The notes beneath the pieces were generated by a model. That model was not told the DNA's origin. It did no database searches and saw nothing but the letters and a program-made list of their open reading frames with translations. A stretch of 64,000 nucleotides of DNA from Bradyrhizobium sp. Ec3.3. Its GTDB lineage: Bacteria; Pseudomonadota; Alphaproteobacteria; Rhizobiales; Xanthobacteraceae. Positions 1 to 8,672 of the stretch are shown here, piece after piece. The stretch spans positions 310,001 through 374,000 of the forward strand of contig NZ_AXAS01000002.1 in assembly GCF_000472925.1 (NCBI RefSeq), in the 5' to 3' direction. Within the stretch, counting starts at the first letter, position 1. Each line of letters begins with the position of its first letter. The position numbers and the translations under genes are program-made.

Positions 1-831
1 GTCAGGAATTTTTCGCTGAGCTACGAGACCATCGACGGATCGGTCGAGGCCGTCACCAACACGCATATCCATGTCAAACCGGGGGAATTCGTCTCGATCG
101 TCGGGCCATCGGGTTGCGGCAAGTCGACCTTCCTGAATGCGGTGGCTGGGTTTCTCAAACCCACCACCGGCACCATCACGGTCGACGGCGAACGCGTCAG
201 TAGGCCGAGCGCCGAGCGAGGCATGGTGTTCCAGCAATATTCGCTGTTTCCCTGGAAGACGGTGCGGGAGAACGTCGAGTTCGGCCTGAAGATGCGTGGC
301 ATGCCCCGCTCGCAGCGCGAGCGCGCGGCGCGCACGCTGCTCGGGCTCGCGGGGCTCGAGGCCTTCGAGAAGCATTATCCGGAAAAGCTCTCCGGCGGCA
401 TGAAGCAGCGCGTCGGCATCGTGCGTGCGCTCGCGACGGGGCCGAAGGTGCTGCTGCTGGATGAACCCTTCGGCGCGCTGGACGCGCAGACCCGGGTGAT
501 CATGCAGCAGATCCTCACCAACATGTGGCAGCGGCTGAAGATCTCGGTCTTGTTCGTCACCCACGACATCGACGAAGCAATCTTCCTCTCCGATCGGGTC
601 TACTGCATGACCGCGCGGCCCGGCTCGATCAAGGCGGAGATCCCGATTCCGCTGGAGCGGCCGCGACAACAATCCATGATGATGTCCTCGGAGTTCCTGG
701 CGCTGCGCCGCGGGTTGATGTCCCTGATCCGCGAGGAAAGCCTGAAGGCGATGGGCGGCGAGATCAACGACCTCGGTATGCAAGGGCTCAACATCGAGCT
801 GCACGGCCACTCTCTGGCGGACGTGTTGTAA
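1..831 (+). CDS. ABC transporter ATP-binding protein, nitrate/sulfonate/taurine type (5' end cut by window)
   Basis: The open frame runs from base 1 without a start, so the first few residues are missing. The visible 276 residues carry Walker A GPSGCGKST (about residue 37), the Q-loop in GMVFQQYSLFPW, the signature LSGGMKQRV, Walker B VLLLDEPFGALD and the H-loop VTHDIDEA. The FPWKTV and DIDEA style is that of SsuB/TauB/NrtD ATPases, which energise uptake of sulfonates, taurine, nitrate or similar small anions with a permease and a periplasmic binding protein. Those partners would lie upstream, outside the window. The substrate cannot be told from the ATPase alone. Confidence 0.9.
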   Translation, partial: VRNFSLSYETIDGSVEAVTNTHIHVKPGEFVSIVGPSGCGKSTFLNAVAGFLKPTTGTITVDGERVSRPSAERGMVFQQYSLFPWKTVRENVEFGLKMRGMPRSQRERAARTLLGLAGLEAFEKHYPEKLSGGMKQRVGIVRALATGPKVLLLDEPFGALDAQTRVIMQQILTNMWQRLKISVLFVTHDIDEAIFLSDRVYCMTARPGSIKAEIPIPLERPRQQSMMMSSEFLALRRGLMSLIREESLKAMGGEINDLGMQGLNIELHGHSLADVL

Positions 832-850
832 GCGGCGTTCTCGTGAACTG

Positions 851-1002
851 ATTTCCCTTCTCACGTTGTCGGGGAAGGTGGCGCGCACAGCACGCCGGAT
901 GAGGGGTTGCGTCCGCGAATATCATGAGCGTGTCTCTCGCGGAGAGAGACCCCTCACCCGGCTTCGCTCACGCGAAGCCACCCTCTCCCAGAAGGGAAGA
1001 GG
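851..1002. repeat. Intergenic palindromic repeat element
   Basis: The stretch between the ABC ATPase and the YeiH gene is built of nested inverted repeats. TTCCCTTCT near 852 pairs with AGAAGGGAA near 991. GATGAGGGGT near 898 pairs with ACCCCTCACC near 950. GGCTTCG pairs with CGAAGCC at 960-977. The elements at 21821 and 27521 share the arrangement, and the first shares the GGGTGAGGG/CCCTCACCC words. It fits the abundant non-coding palindromes of Bradyrhizobium genomes. It lies between convergent genes and could also act as a bidirectional transcription barrier. Confidence 0.6.
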
Positions 1003-1017
1003 TTCAGTGTGCGTTCC

Positions 1018-2076
1018 TCACTTGAACCAGTGCACCAGTCCGATGCTGATCCCGAGCAGCAGCATCAGCGACAGCGTCACTGCCGCCGTCACGCGTCCCC
1101 CGACGTTGGCGAGCACGCGCACGTCGACGCCGAGACCGAGCGCGGCCATGGAGACGACGGTGAGGAAGCTTGTGATCTTCGTCACCGGACCGACTACGGT
1201 TGACGGAACGATCTCGAGCGAACGGAGCGTGGCGAGCGCGAGAAAGCCGAGGATGAACCAGGGCACGAGCCGGAAGAAGCCGACGCTGGTCTTCTTCGCT
1301 CCGCCCTGCCGGCGCGAAGCAACGAGCGAGAGGCCGACGACGACCGGCCCCAGCATCAACACGCGCATCAGCTTCACGAGCGTTCCGATCTGCGTGCTGA
1401 CGAGGCCAGCCGGCACGGTCGCCGCGAGCACCTGCGGCACGGCGTAGACGGTCAACCCTGCGAGGATGCCGTATTGCGTCGCCGTCAGTTGCAAAAGCGG
1501 GATGAGCAGCGGCAGGCCCAGCACCATCATCACGCCGAGGATCGCGGTGAAGGAGATCGAGGATGCGATCTCGTCATTGTTGGCCCCGATGATCGGCGCC
1601 ACGGCGGCGATCGCCGAGTTGCCGCAGATGGAATTGCCGCAGGCGATCAGGATCGACAGCCGTGTGGACAGGCCGAGCATGCGGCTTAAGCCAAACGAGA
1701 CGCAGAGCGCGACCACGACCACGGCGGCGATCGAAGCGAGCAGCGTCACGCCCGAGGCGGCGATCGCGGCAAAGCTGATGGAGGCCCCGAGCAGCATCAC
1801 CGCGACTTCGAGGAGTTGCTTGGCGCTGAAGGCGACGCCGGCCTGCCAGCGCTCGGACGGCTTCCAGAAGCTGCGTACGGCCATGCCGAGCAGGATCGCC
1901 ATCACCAGCGCCTCTACATAGGGATGCGCGAAGGCGTGCCGTTCGGTGGCTTCAAGGGCGGCTGAGATGCCGGCAATGCCGATGCAAAGGAGAACGCCCG
2001 GAATCAGCGCCACAATGCGGCCGGCAGTGGTCGCCGGTCTTGTGCCGGCTGAAGAGGATGCTTCGTTCTGGGCCAC
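1018..2076 (-). CDS. YeiH family (UPF0324) membrane protein
   Basis: A 352-residue polytopic protein with about ten hydrophobic segments after a polar N-terminus of about 20 residues. The family-typical block SILIACGNSICGNSAIAAVAP, with paired CGNS motifs, lies near the middle, followed by the SSISFTAILGVMMVLGLPLL helix. This matches the YeiH/UPF0324 family, often labelled putative sulfate exporter. The transported compound is not established for most members. The gene is convergent with the ABC ATPase and stands alone. Length is normal for the family, and the ATG start lies just before the first helix. Confidence 0.85.
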   Translation of the reverse strand: MAQNEASSSAGTRPATTAGRIVALIPGVLLCIGIAGISAALEATERHAFAHPYVEALVMAILLGMAVRSFWKPSERWQAGVAFSAKQLLEVAVMLLGASISFAAIAASGVTLLASIAAVVVVALCVSFGLSRMLGLSTRLSILIACGNSICGNSAIAAVAPIIGANNDEIASSISFTAILGVMMVLGLPLLIPLLQLTATQYGILAGLTVYAVPQVLAATVPAGLVSTQIGTLVKLMRVLMLGPVVVGLSLVASRRQGGAKKTSVGFFRLVPWFILGFLALATLRSLEIVPSTVVGPVTKITSFLTVVSMAALGLGVDVRVLANVGGRVTAAVTLSLMLLLGISIGLVHWFK

Positions 2077-2261
2077 TCAAATCTCCCGAAGGAGAAGATT
2101 TTATGCGCGAGAGGGCGCAAGAGGGCAATATATTTTCGATTCCGGCCGGCGGAAGCAAGTAATGTCCTTAAAGGCTATTCTCCTGTGCGCGCAGGCGAGT
2201 GCGGCCCAAAGGATGGCCTTCGAGCACATTGCAGACAGAAGGGAGCGGCTGCTCGGATGGC

Positions 2262-2480
2262 CTAGAAGATCAGGCCCTTGGCCAGGGATGCGACGCGGCT
2301 AAAACCGTCGAAAACGCCAGGCTCGAAGAAGGCGGCGCGGGCGAGCACGATGGCCCCGACCAGCGACCAGAACAAACCGGCGCCCGTCCACAGCAGATAT
2401 TTGGAGGCGCGAGACTGCGGCCGGTCGTCCCTTGCCGGGGCCAGTCGCTCGCCAAAAGGCTCGAAATTTGCGCGTTCCAT
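2262..2480 (-). CDS. Small single-span membrane protein, hypothetical
   Basis: A 72-residue frame starting at ATG 2480, with a polar N-terminus of about 28 residues and one hydrophobic segment (YLLWTGAGLFWSLVGAIVLA). The open frame continues further upstream, but codons before 2480 look non-coding. No family was recognised. The upstream ribosome-binding sequence is weak, so the start is uncertain. It is divergent from the monooxygenase gene at 2707. I call it because the hydrophobic helix and polar flanks look protein-like, and the other frames do not. Confidence 0.4.
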   Translation of the reverse strand: MERANFEPFGERLAPARDDRPQSRASKYLLWTGAGLFWSLVGAIVLARAAFFEPGVFDGFSRVASLAKGLIF

Positions 2481-2706
2481 CGCGAGGCCAATCCACTGAA
2501 TTCTGAACGGAATGTCGTCGTTTGCGCTTCTCTCGGCAATGGAACTGATTGGCTTTTTTCGCCCCCGCGCGGGAATTTCCTTCCGCGGGAGCAGGCTACA
2601 ACGATAGCTTTCTTCTTTGGCGGCGTCTGGGCCCAAGCCCCCTGCCCGGTTCGGCAGTAAAGTGCCAAGATCGCATTGGTCGCCTTCGCCGGACTTGGGA
2701 TCATTC

Positions 2707-4617
2707 ATGAACATCGAACTGCCGCGCCAGCACCTCGACCTCGCCTCCGCAATCGCCGAGGGCGACATCCGCTGCCTCCTGATGGTGCTCGTTCACATGA
2801 CCGGCGACGAGCGCTGGCTCGCCCAGCCCTATTTGCCGAAGCGCGACATCCGTCTCATCCCGGATCCCGAGGCCGGCGTGCCGAGGGACGTGCAGGACGA
2901 AATCCGCGCCGCTGTGGTCGGACTCTTTGCCGACGGCCATCCAACACCAGTCATCACCGATCCTGGCGAAGAGCTGCTTCTGAAGATGATGCGTGCCTGC
3001 CTTGGCGAGAATGTCGCGCCGGAATATGCGCCGCTGATGCGCGAGGAGATGGGTTTCGCGCCGCGCGAGGCGCGCTGGAGCAGCCGTCCGTCCGACGCGC
3101 AATTGGCGGAGGAGCACGTGCTGATCGTCGGCGCCGGCGTCTGCGCCATCGCGCTTGGCGTGGCGCTCGGCCATCTCGGCATTCCCTACACCATCGTCGA
3201 AAAGAATGCCGAGCTCGGCGGCACCTGGTGGATCAACCGCTATCCCGGTTGCGGCGTCGACACGCCGAACCACTCCTATTCCTACTCCTTCGGCCCGCGC
3301 AACGCGTGGACCCGTTATTTCTGCCAGCGCGAGGAGTTGCTCGATTACCTCAGGAAGGTCGCCGACGAGTTCGGCCTGCGCAAGCATCTGCGGCTGAACA
3401 CGCAACTGACCTCGTCGCGATGGGACGAGAGCAGGCGCCGCTGGATCTCGACGCTGAGGACAAGCAGCGGCGAAGAAACGTTCGAGTCCACGGCACTCGT
3501 CAGCGCGATAGGCCAGCTCAACGATCCCTCCCGCGCGCGGTTCAAAGGCGAGGAGGATTTCAAGGGCCGGATCCTCCATTCGGCGCTGTGGTCGAACGAC
3601 ATCAACGTCGACGGCAGGCATGTCGCGATCATCGGCACCGGCGCGACCGCGATGCAGCTCGTGCCGGCGATCGCACCCCGCGCTGCTTCCGTCACCGTCT
3701 ACCAGCGCTCCGCGCAATGGGCGCGACCGGTGAAGGGCTATTCCGATCCAATTACACAGGGCGCGCGCTGGCTGCTCGCGCACCTGCCGTTCTATGTGCA
3801 GTGGTACCGCTTCAACATGTTCTGGCGCTATGGCGACGGCCTGTTGCCGTTCCTGCGCAAGGATCCAGCCTGGCCGCATCCGGAGCGTGCGGTCAACAAG
3901 GGCAATGACCGGCACCGCCAGGAGTTGACGGACTTCATCCTTTCCGAGCTGAAGGACCGCCCTGACCTGATCGCCAAATGCGTGCCGACCTACCCGCCTT
4001 ACGGCAAGCGCATCCTGCTCGACAACGACTGGTTCAAGACGCTCACGCGCGGCAATGTCGAGCTGGTCACCGACTCGATCGATCATGTCGATCGCGATGG
4101 CATCGTGACATCCGACGGCGAGAACCGCCGGGCCGACATCATCGTGGTCGCGACCGGATTCAAGGTCACCGAGATGGCGGCCCGCCTCGACATCACCGGC
4201 CGCGACGGCAGGAATCTCCGCGACGCCTGGGCGGGCGACAATCCGACCGCGTTTCTCGGCCTCACCGTCCCGGGCTTCCCGAACTTCTTCTGCATGCTGG
4301 GCCCGAACTCCGGCCCTGCGCATGGCGGCAGCGTGATCTTCCAGTCGGAATGCCAGAGCCGCTACATTTCGGCCTGTCTCGTCGAGATGATGGAAAACAG
4401 TGTCGCCGCCATCGACGTCCGCCAGGATGTGCACGACGATTACATCCGGAAGGTCGATGCCGAGCACGAGGCGATGATCTGGACCCATCCGGGCATGACC
4501 ACCTACTACCGCAATACAAGCGGCCGGGTGTTCTCAGCGATGCCGTGGCGCTTCGTGGACTACTGGCGGATGACGCACGATCCGGATCTCGGCGACTACC
4601 GCCTGACGAAGGCGTGA
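2707..4617 (+). CDS. FAD-dependent Baeyer-Villiger-type monooxygenase
   Basis: A 636-residue flavoprotein. Residues 1-130 form an N-terminal extension before the first Rossmann motif, VLIVGAGVCA (138-147), which binds FAD. GGTWWINRYPGCGVD (171-185) is the typical monooxygenase block. FKGRILHSALW (285-295) fits the Baeyer-Villiger fingerprint F-x-G-x3-H-x3-W. The second Rossmann motif IIGTGATAMQ (308-317) binds NADPH. Such enzymes insert oxygen next to ketones to give esters or lactones; the substrate here is unknown. The first motif ends in Ala where Gly is usual. The start at 2707 is chosen because earlier codons do not look coding. The 3' end overlaps a convergent gene by 22 bases. Confidence 0.85.
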   Translation: MNIELPRQHLDLASAIAEGDIRCLLMVLVHMTGDERWLAQPYLPKRDIRLIPDPEAGVPRDVQDEIRAAVVGLFADGHPTPVITDPGEELLLKMMRACLGENVAPEYAPLMREEMGFAPREARWSSRPSDAQLAEEHVLIVGAGVCAIALGVALGHLGIPYTIVEKNAELGGTWWINRYPGCGVDTPNHSYSYSFGPRNAWTRYFCQREELLDYLRKVADEFGLRKHLRLNTQLTSSRWDESRRRWISTLRTSSGEETFESTALVSAIGQLNDPSRARFKGEEDFKGRILHSALWSNDINVDGRHVAIIGTGATAMQLVPAIAPRAASVTVYQRSAQWARPVKGYSDPITQGARWLLAHLPFYVQWYRFNMFWRYGDGLLPFLRKDPAWPHPERAVNKGNDRHRQELTDFILSELKDRPDLIAKCVPTYPPYGKRILLDNDWFKTLTRGNVELVTDSIDHVDRDGIVTSDGENRRADIIVVATGFKVTEMAARLDITGRDGRNLRDAWAGDNPTAFLGLTVPGFPNFFCMLGPNSGPAHGGSVIFQSECQSRYISACLVEMMENSVAAIDVRQDVHDDYIRKVDAEHEAMIWTHPGMTTYYRNTSGRVFSAMPWRFVDYWRMTHDPDLGDYRLTKA

Positions 4618-4907
4618 ACCTGGCGACGCTTGGCTTCGGCCGGCGACTGCGAAGCAGGCGCGGGCCCTGCGCCATCGATTGCGCTGATCCGCGGTGCCTG
4701 AGCCTTCGATGTTTGAGGGTTCGGTGCATGAGTCCTTGGCGTCTGGACGAGAAACGCCGGCGGCTGCGCCGGTCGTTCAGACGCTCGCACGTACGGCTCC
4801 CACTTCAGATATTTGGCGCGGCGCTTTTGCGAGATGCGATCACGCGTGACATATCCCGCCGCAAACGAGATCGCGGCGACCAGAATGAGGATGAGAACGC
4901 CAAGCAT
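4596..4907 (-). CDS. Small membrane-anchored protein, hypothetical
   Basis: A 103-residue protein with one N-terminal membrane helix (residues 2-20, LGVLILILVAAISFAAGYV), then a basic stretch (RDRISQKRRAKYLKW) and a Pro/Ala/Gln-rich tail. The positive-inside pattern predicts the tail in the cytoplasm. No known domain was recognised. Its last 22 bases overlap the end of the monooxygenase gene on the other strand. Similar short proteins with one helix and a low-complexity tail are common as lineage-specific genes in this group. Confidence 0.55.
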   Translation of the reverse strand: MLGVLILILVAAISFAAGYVTRDRISQKRRAKYLKWEPYVRASERPAQPPAFLVQTPRTHAPNPQTSKAQAPRISAIDGAGPAPASQSPAEAKRRQVHAFVRR

Positions 4908-5151
4908 TCGGACCGTTCCGTACGAAGATTTCGGATCGTGCCTATCAATGCCAGCAACCTAACCCCGATGTGACCATTTCGAGGAAATTAAGCGACGACG
5001 TGAACTGATCCGTGATCCCTGCTTTTCTCGCGCGTAGGAACCTTTGCGCGAGATGTGAAAAGAGCACATTATGAGGCTTACGCCTCTGGAGCGATCGCGC
5101 GGAACGCGCATTGCCTAATGCGTTATCAGCAAGCCCGACGTGACGGCTTCG

Positions 5152-6267
5152 TCACGCCGCCAGGCTGCTCTCGACCGGCGAGAACGGCAGACCTAGACTC
5201 TCCGCTACGGCCTTGTTGGTGATGCGGCCGCGATCGACGTTGAGGCCGTTGCGCAAATGCGGATTCTCGAGCACGGCTGCAAAGCCCTTGCCCGCGAGCA
5301 TCAGCCCGAAGGGCAGTGTGGCATTGTTCAATGCCTGGCTCGATGTCACCGGCACTGCGCCTGGCATGTTTGCAACACAGTAATGCACGACACCGTCGAC
5401 CTCGTAGGTCGGCTCGGCATGGGTCGTCGGACGCGAGGTCTCGAAACAGCCGCCCTGATCGATCGCAACGTCGACCAGCACGGCGCCTGGCCGCATCGGC
5501 TTGAGCATCGCGCGCGTAACCAATTTCGGAGCGCTCGCACCGGGTACCAGCACCGCGCCGATCACGACATCAGCGGAAAACACCTCGTCCTCGACGGACT
5601 CGATCGTGGAGAAGCGCGTGCGCACGCGCCCAAGGAACATATCATCCAACTCACGCAGGCGCGGGATGGAACGATCGATCACGGTAACCTCTGCACCAAG
5701 ACCCGCCGCCATGCGTGCCGCCTGGGTTCCGACGACCCCGCCGCCGAGCACGACGACCCGCGCCGGCTGCACACCGGGCACGCCGCCGAGCAGCACGCCG
5801 CGTCCGCCTGCCGAACGCTTGAGCGCGGCGCCGGCCGCCTCGATCGCGAGGCGGCCGGCGACTTCGCTCATCGGCGCGAGCAGAGGGAGCTGGCCGCGCG
5901 CGTCAGTGACGGTCTCATAGGCAATGGCAGTGCAGCCGGAGGTGAGCAGCCCCTTGGTCTGCGCGGGGTCGGGCGCGAGATGAAGATAGGTGAAGAGGAT
6001 CTGGTTCTCGCGAAGCTGCGTCCACTCGCTCTGCTGTGGCTCCTTCACCTTCACGATCATCTCGGACTTGGCAAAGATCTCGCGCGCGCTGCCCGCAATC
6101 GAGGCGCCCGCCTTGCGGTAGACTTCGTCGGAGGCGCCGATGCCCTCGCCCGCACCGGTCTCGACCCAGACCTCATGCCCGGCCGCGACATATTCGCGAA
6201 CGGCGCCCGGGGTCAGCCCGACGCGATATTCCTGCACCTTGATCTCCTTTGGAACACCAACGCGCAT
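5152..6267 (-). CDS. ald: Alanine dehydrogenase
   Basis: A 371-residue enzyme of normal length that converts L-alanine, water and NAD+ to pyruvate, ammonium and NADH. The N-terminal signature MRVGVPKEIKVQEYRVGLTP and the NAD-binding loop VVVLGGGVVGTQAARMA are clear, as is the conserved block near residue 95 with the substrate-site histidine (LHLAP). The C-terminal VTSSQALNNATLPF block is also typical. It is divergent from an Lrp/AsnC-type regulator at 6412. That arrangement is common for ald and suggests amino-acid-responsive control, with alanine as the inferred effector. Confidence 0.95.
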   Translation of the reverse strand: MRVGVPKEIKVQEYRVGLTPGAVREYVAAGHEVWVETGAGEGIGASDEVYRKAGASIAGSAREIFAKSEMIVKVKEPQQSEWTQLRENQILFTYLHLAPDPAQTKGLLTSGCTAIAYETVTDARGQLPLLAPMSEVAGRLAIEAAGAALKRSAGGRGVLLGGVPGVQPARVVVLGGGVVGTQAARMAAGLGAEVTVIDRSIPRLRELDDMFLGRVRTRFSTIESVEDEVFSADVVIGAVLVPGASAPKLVTRAMLKPMRPGAVLVDVAIDQGGCFETSRPTTHAEPTYEVDGVVHYCVANMPGAVPVTSSQALNNATLPFGLMLAGKGFAAVLENPHLRNGLNVDRGRITNKAVAESLGLPFSPVESSLAA

Positions 6268-6411
6268 AGCGAACTCCTTGCCCTAAAGTCTTGATTCTCC
6301 TCTTCATGTTAGCGGCCGCGCCGGTTTGGTTTCGTGCAAATATCGGCTAGTTTCTCCTCGCGGACGCCGGTTTCCGGCGTCGATTGCCCCTTCCACGCGG
6401 GAAACGAAACC

Positions 6412-6891
6412 TTGGCCCTCGACCGAAAAGATCTCGCCATCCTCGCGGAACTCACCACTAATGCGCGAGCCAGTCACACCGAGCTCGCCAACAAGGTCGG
6501 CCTGTCGAGTACGGCGCTGGCGCGACGGCAGAAGGCGCTGGAGGATGACGGCTATATCCACGGCTACCAGGCCGCGCTCGATCTCGGGCAATTCGGCCTC
6601 ACCACGACAGTGCTGGTGCGGATCGCGCTGGAGAGCCAGAGCGACGAGGCGCTGAAGGCCTTCGAGGCCGAGGTGGTGAAATGCCCCTCCGTCGTGCGCT
6701 GCTTCCTGATGTCGGGCACCGACGACTACATTTTGATCGTGCTCGCGCGCGACATCCAGGATTTCGAGCGCATCCACCGCACCGAGCTGTCGCGCCTGCC
6801 TCGTGTCGCCCGGGTCCAATCGAGCTTCGCCCTACGCGAAGTCGTCAACCGCGCCGTGCCGACCGTGGTCTTCGGCGAGATAAAGCGCTGA
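6412..6891 (+). CDS. Lrp/AsnC family transcriptional regulator, probable regulator of ald
   Basis: About 159 residues if translation begins at TTG 6412, which places the family-typical LDRKDLAILAEL opening at the N-terminus. An ATG at 6334 in the same frame would add 26 residues that do not look like the family. The winged helix-turn-helix (ASHTELANKVGLSSTALARRQKALEDDGYI) is followed by the RAM ligand-binding/oligomerisation domain (VLVRIALES through REVV). It lies 144 bases from the divergent ald gene, so control of ald is the simplest inference. The non-ATG start is my choice and would need checking. Confidence 0.88.
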   Translation: MALDRKDLAILAELTTNARASHTELANKVGLSSTALARRQKALEDDGYIHGYQAALDLGQFGLTTTVLVRIALESQSDEALKAFEAEVVKCPSVVRCFLMSGTDDYILIVLARDIQDFERIHRTELSRLPRVARVQSSFALREVVNRAVPTVVFGEIKR

Positions 6892-7315
6892 TTGCGCCAT
6901 TGCTCCAGTCGCGTCGTCGTACCGCGTCGCGCCCAGCGACTTCCTTCGTGTTCGCCACGGATGTCACGATTGGGCTACGGGTACTCTCGTTAGAGATAAA
7001 CATCTTACGTGAACTGGTTCACAGATGGACGGGTCAGATCGCGATACGCTAACTCAGGTTCTCGGCCGACGTGCGCCAGTGCGGTCAGCATGTTCGAGAA
7101 TGCGTCTGACATCGACACGCACCGCTCTGTCACACGTATCGTGTTTCACAATGCCGGATCTATGAGCCTGTCTGAATGGGGTTCGATGGCATGCTGTACG
7201 GCCGCGAGCCTGCGGGTGCTTTCCAATAATCCAAGAACGACCAAGCGCTTCACTTTACGCAATTCAGAAGATTGATCGGAGAACAAACTACACGACAAAC
7301 TAATTGGAGGAACCA
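6892..7315. other. Non-coding stretch before the patatin gene
   Basis: No convincing gene. Open frames here have irregular codon use and match nothing I recognise. The base composition is more AT-rich than the surroundings from about 6955 on. It probably holds the promoter of the patatin-like gene, whose Shine-Dalgarno sequence GGAGG lies at 7306-7310. One short inverted repeat at 7009-7022 is listed separately. Confidence 0.5.
7009..7022. promoter_or_regulatory. Short inverted repeat GTGAACTGGTTCAC
   Basis: Six-base arms GTGAAC and GTTCAC are separated by TG. It lies about 290 bases before the patatin gene, in an otherwise featureless gap. It has the size of a dimeric regulator site, but no regulator is known for it and such a repeat can occur by chance. 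Confidence 0.25.
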
Positions 7316-8605
7316 ATGGTGAAGAGAGCGATAACGCTAGGCGGCGGCGGTCCGGCAGCGGGGCTGCACATCGGGGTTCTGGAAGCTCTTGCCAACGCAG
7401 ATATCAAGTTTGACGTGTGGGCTTTGTCCTGCATCGGCGCTTGGGTCGGGATCGTCTATAATCAGTTTGATGGAGTTAAGAATACAGATAGGGCGGAAAA
7501 GACCTATCAGTTCTTCAAGAACGGCGTGTTCCGAGACGACGAAGGCTACAAGCACTTTCCCATAAACACGGTGTTCGGTCCGGATTGGGAAAGTATCGGC
7601 AGGGCAATGACCAGCTTCGTCACAGATCCCAAAACCTATAAGGATTTATGGGACCCACGAGCGATGGCGAGTGCCGTCGGGGAGTCCATGTCGTTCTGGT
7701 GCGCTCAACACCCTGAAGCAGACGGCCGGAATAAGTTCGCGATGCCGGACGAAGGCGACATAAACAGATGGATCCTCAATCAGGTGCTGGCACCCAATCC
7801 TTTCGTTCGCTACGCCACCTCCATGATGTATCTGTCCCATGTCACCGGCCTCTCCAGGATCAACTATCCAAAAAGCCAGTTCATGAAGAGCATAAATTTC
7901 GAGGAGCTGAACAAGCCCGAAAAGCCCCTGATATTTCATAACGCTTGGAATCTTGACGATCACAGGCTCGCGTTGTTTTCCAACCGTCCGATGACCCAGC
8001 AGGACAAGGACAAGGAGTACAGGGTTCCGATCAGCGCGTCGAGCTTGTGTGCATGTTCAGCCCTTCCCTTCATCGAGGAAACGGTGAAGATCGATGGCGC
8101 TACTTACTGCGAGGGAGCGCTGGTCGACACGGTCAACTTTGAGAGTTTGATCCAGGAGCACCGCAAGCAAGGCGAGGAGCTGGACGAAATATGGGTGAGC
8201 CGAATCGTCGATTCGAAGCAAGTCCGCAAACCGAAAGACCTTCACGATGCCCTGGCAAATCTCTGCCAATTGTTCGCGGCGACCGTTGGCGAAGATGACG
8301 TCAGGCTCTTCAAATACCACGTGCGGTTCGACGGAAAAAAGGAGGATCGGTGGCAAGGCACCATCGTGGAGATTCACGTACCGGGGCACATCAGTTTCAA
8401 ATGGAATCACAGCAACCTGGACGCTGGGCGCAAGTTGGGGAAAGCCGCTGCGGAACAAGCGATCGACGCATACAAGGTACATCAAAACGGTACGCCGCCT
8501 CCCGGGCCGCACTTCATAAACGAGAATCCGGCGAAGGACCACAAGGATGGGTGGCAAGGGGTGCAAAATACCTATCGAGAATGTCAACAGCAATTGGATG
8601 CATGA
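7316..8605 (+). CDS. Patatin-like protein with altered catalytic dyad
   Basis: A 429-residue protein. The start at ATG 7316 is fixed by GGAGG five bases upstream. The patatin oxyanion loop TLGGGGPAAG is at residues 7-16. The nucleophile elbow, normally G-x-S-x-G, reads LSCIG, putting Cys39 where the catalytic Ser is expected. The second dyad motif, normally D-G-G/A, reads CEGA with Glu266. Classical patatins are lipid acyl hydrolases, so this one may be inactive, have changed chemistry, or belong to a divergent subfamily. It lacks a signal peptide. It stands alone, convergent with the cyclase gene, and its codon use is less GC-rich than its neighbours, which hints at horizontal acquisition. 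Confidence 0.75.
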   Translation: MVKRAITLGGGGPAAGLHIGVLEALANADIKFDVWALSCIGAWVGIVYNQFDGVKNTDRAEKTYQFFKNGVFRDDEGYKHFPINTVFGPDWESIGRAMTSFVTDPKTYKDLWDPRAMASAVGESMSFWCAQHPEADGRNKFAMPDEGDINRWILNQVLAPNPFVRYATSMMYLSHVTGLSRINYPKSQFMKSINFEELNKPEKPLIFHNAWNLDDHRLALFSNRPMTQQDKDKEYRVPISASSLCACSALPFIEETVKIDGATYCEGALVDTVNFESLIQEHRKQGEELDEIWVSRIVDSKQVRKPKDLHDALANLCQLFAATVGEDDVRLFKYHVRFDGKKEDRWQGTIVEIHVPGHISFKWNHSNLDAGRKLGKAAAEQAIDAYKVHQNGTPPPGPHFINENPAKDHKDGWQGVQNTYRECQQQLDA

Positions 8606-8672
8606 CGCCAGATAGAGCGGCTTTGCGACCGACGTGCTGAGCAAGGCCACCACACCCGTAGTCCAAGCAGAA

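Noticed and set aside
2701..4488. 595-residue minus-strand frame
   Set aside because: Antisense shadow of the monooxygenase gene.
5038..5065. Possible general-stress (EcfG) promoter starting GGAAC
   Set aside because: No CGTT at 16-17 bases downstream.
7009..7275. 88-residue frame before the patatin gene
   Set aside because: No ribosome-binding site, irregular codon use, and no recognisable content.
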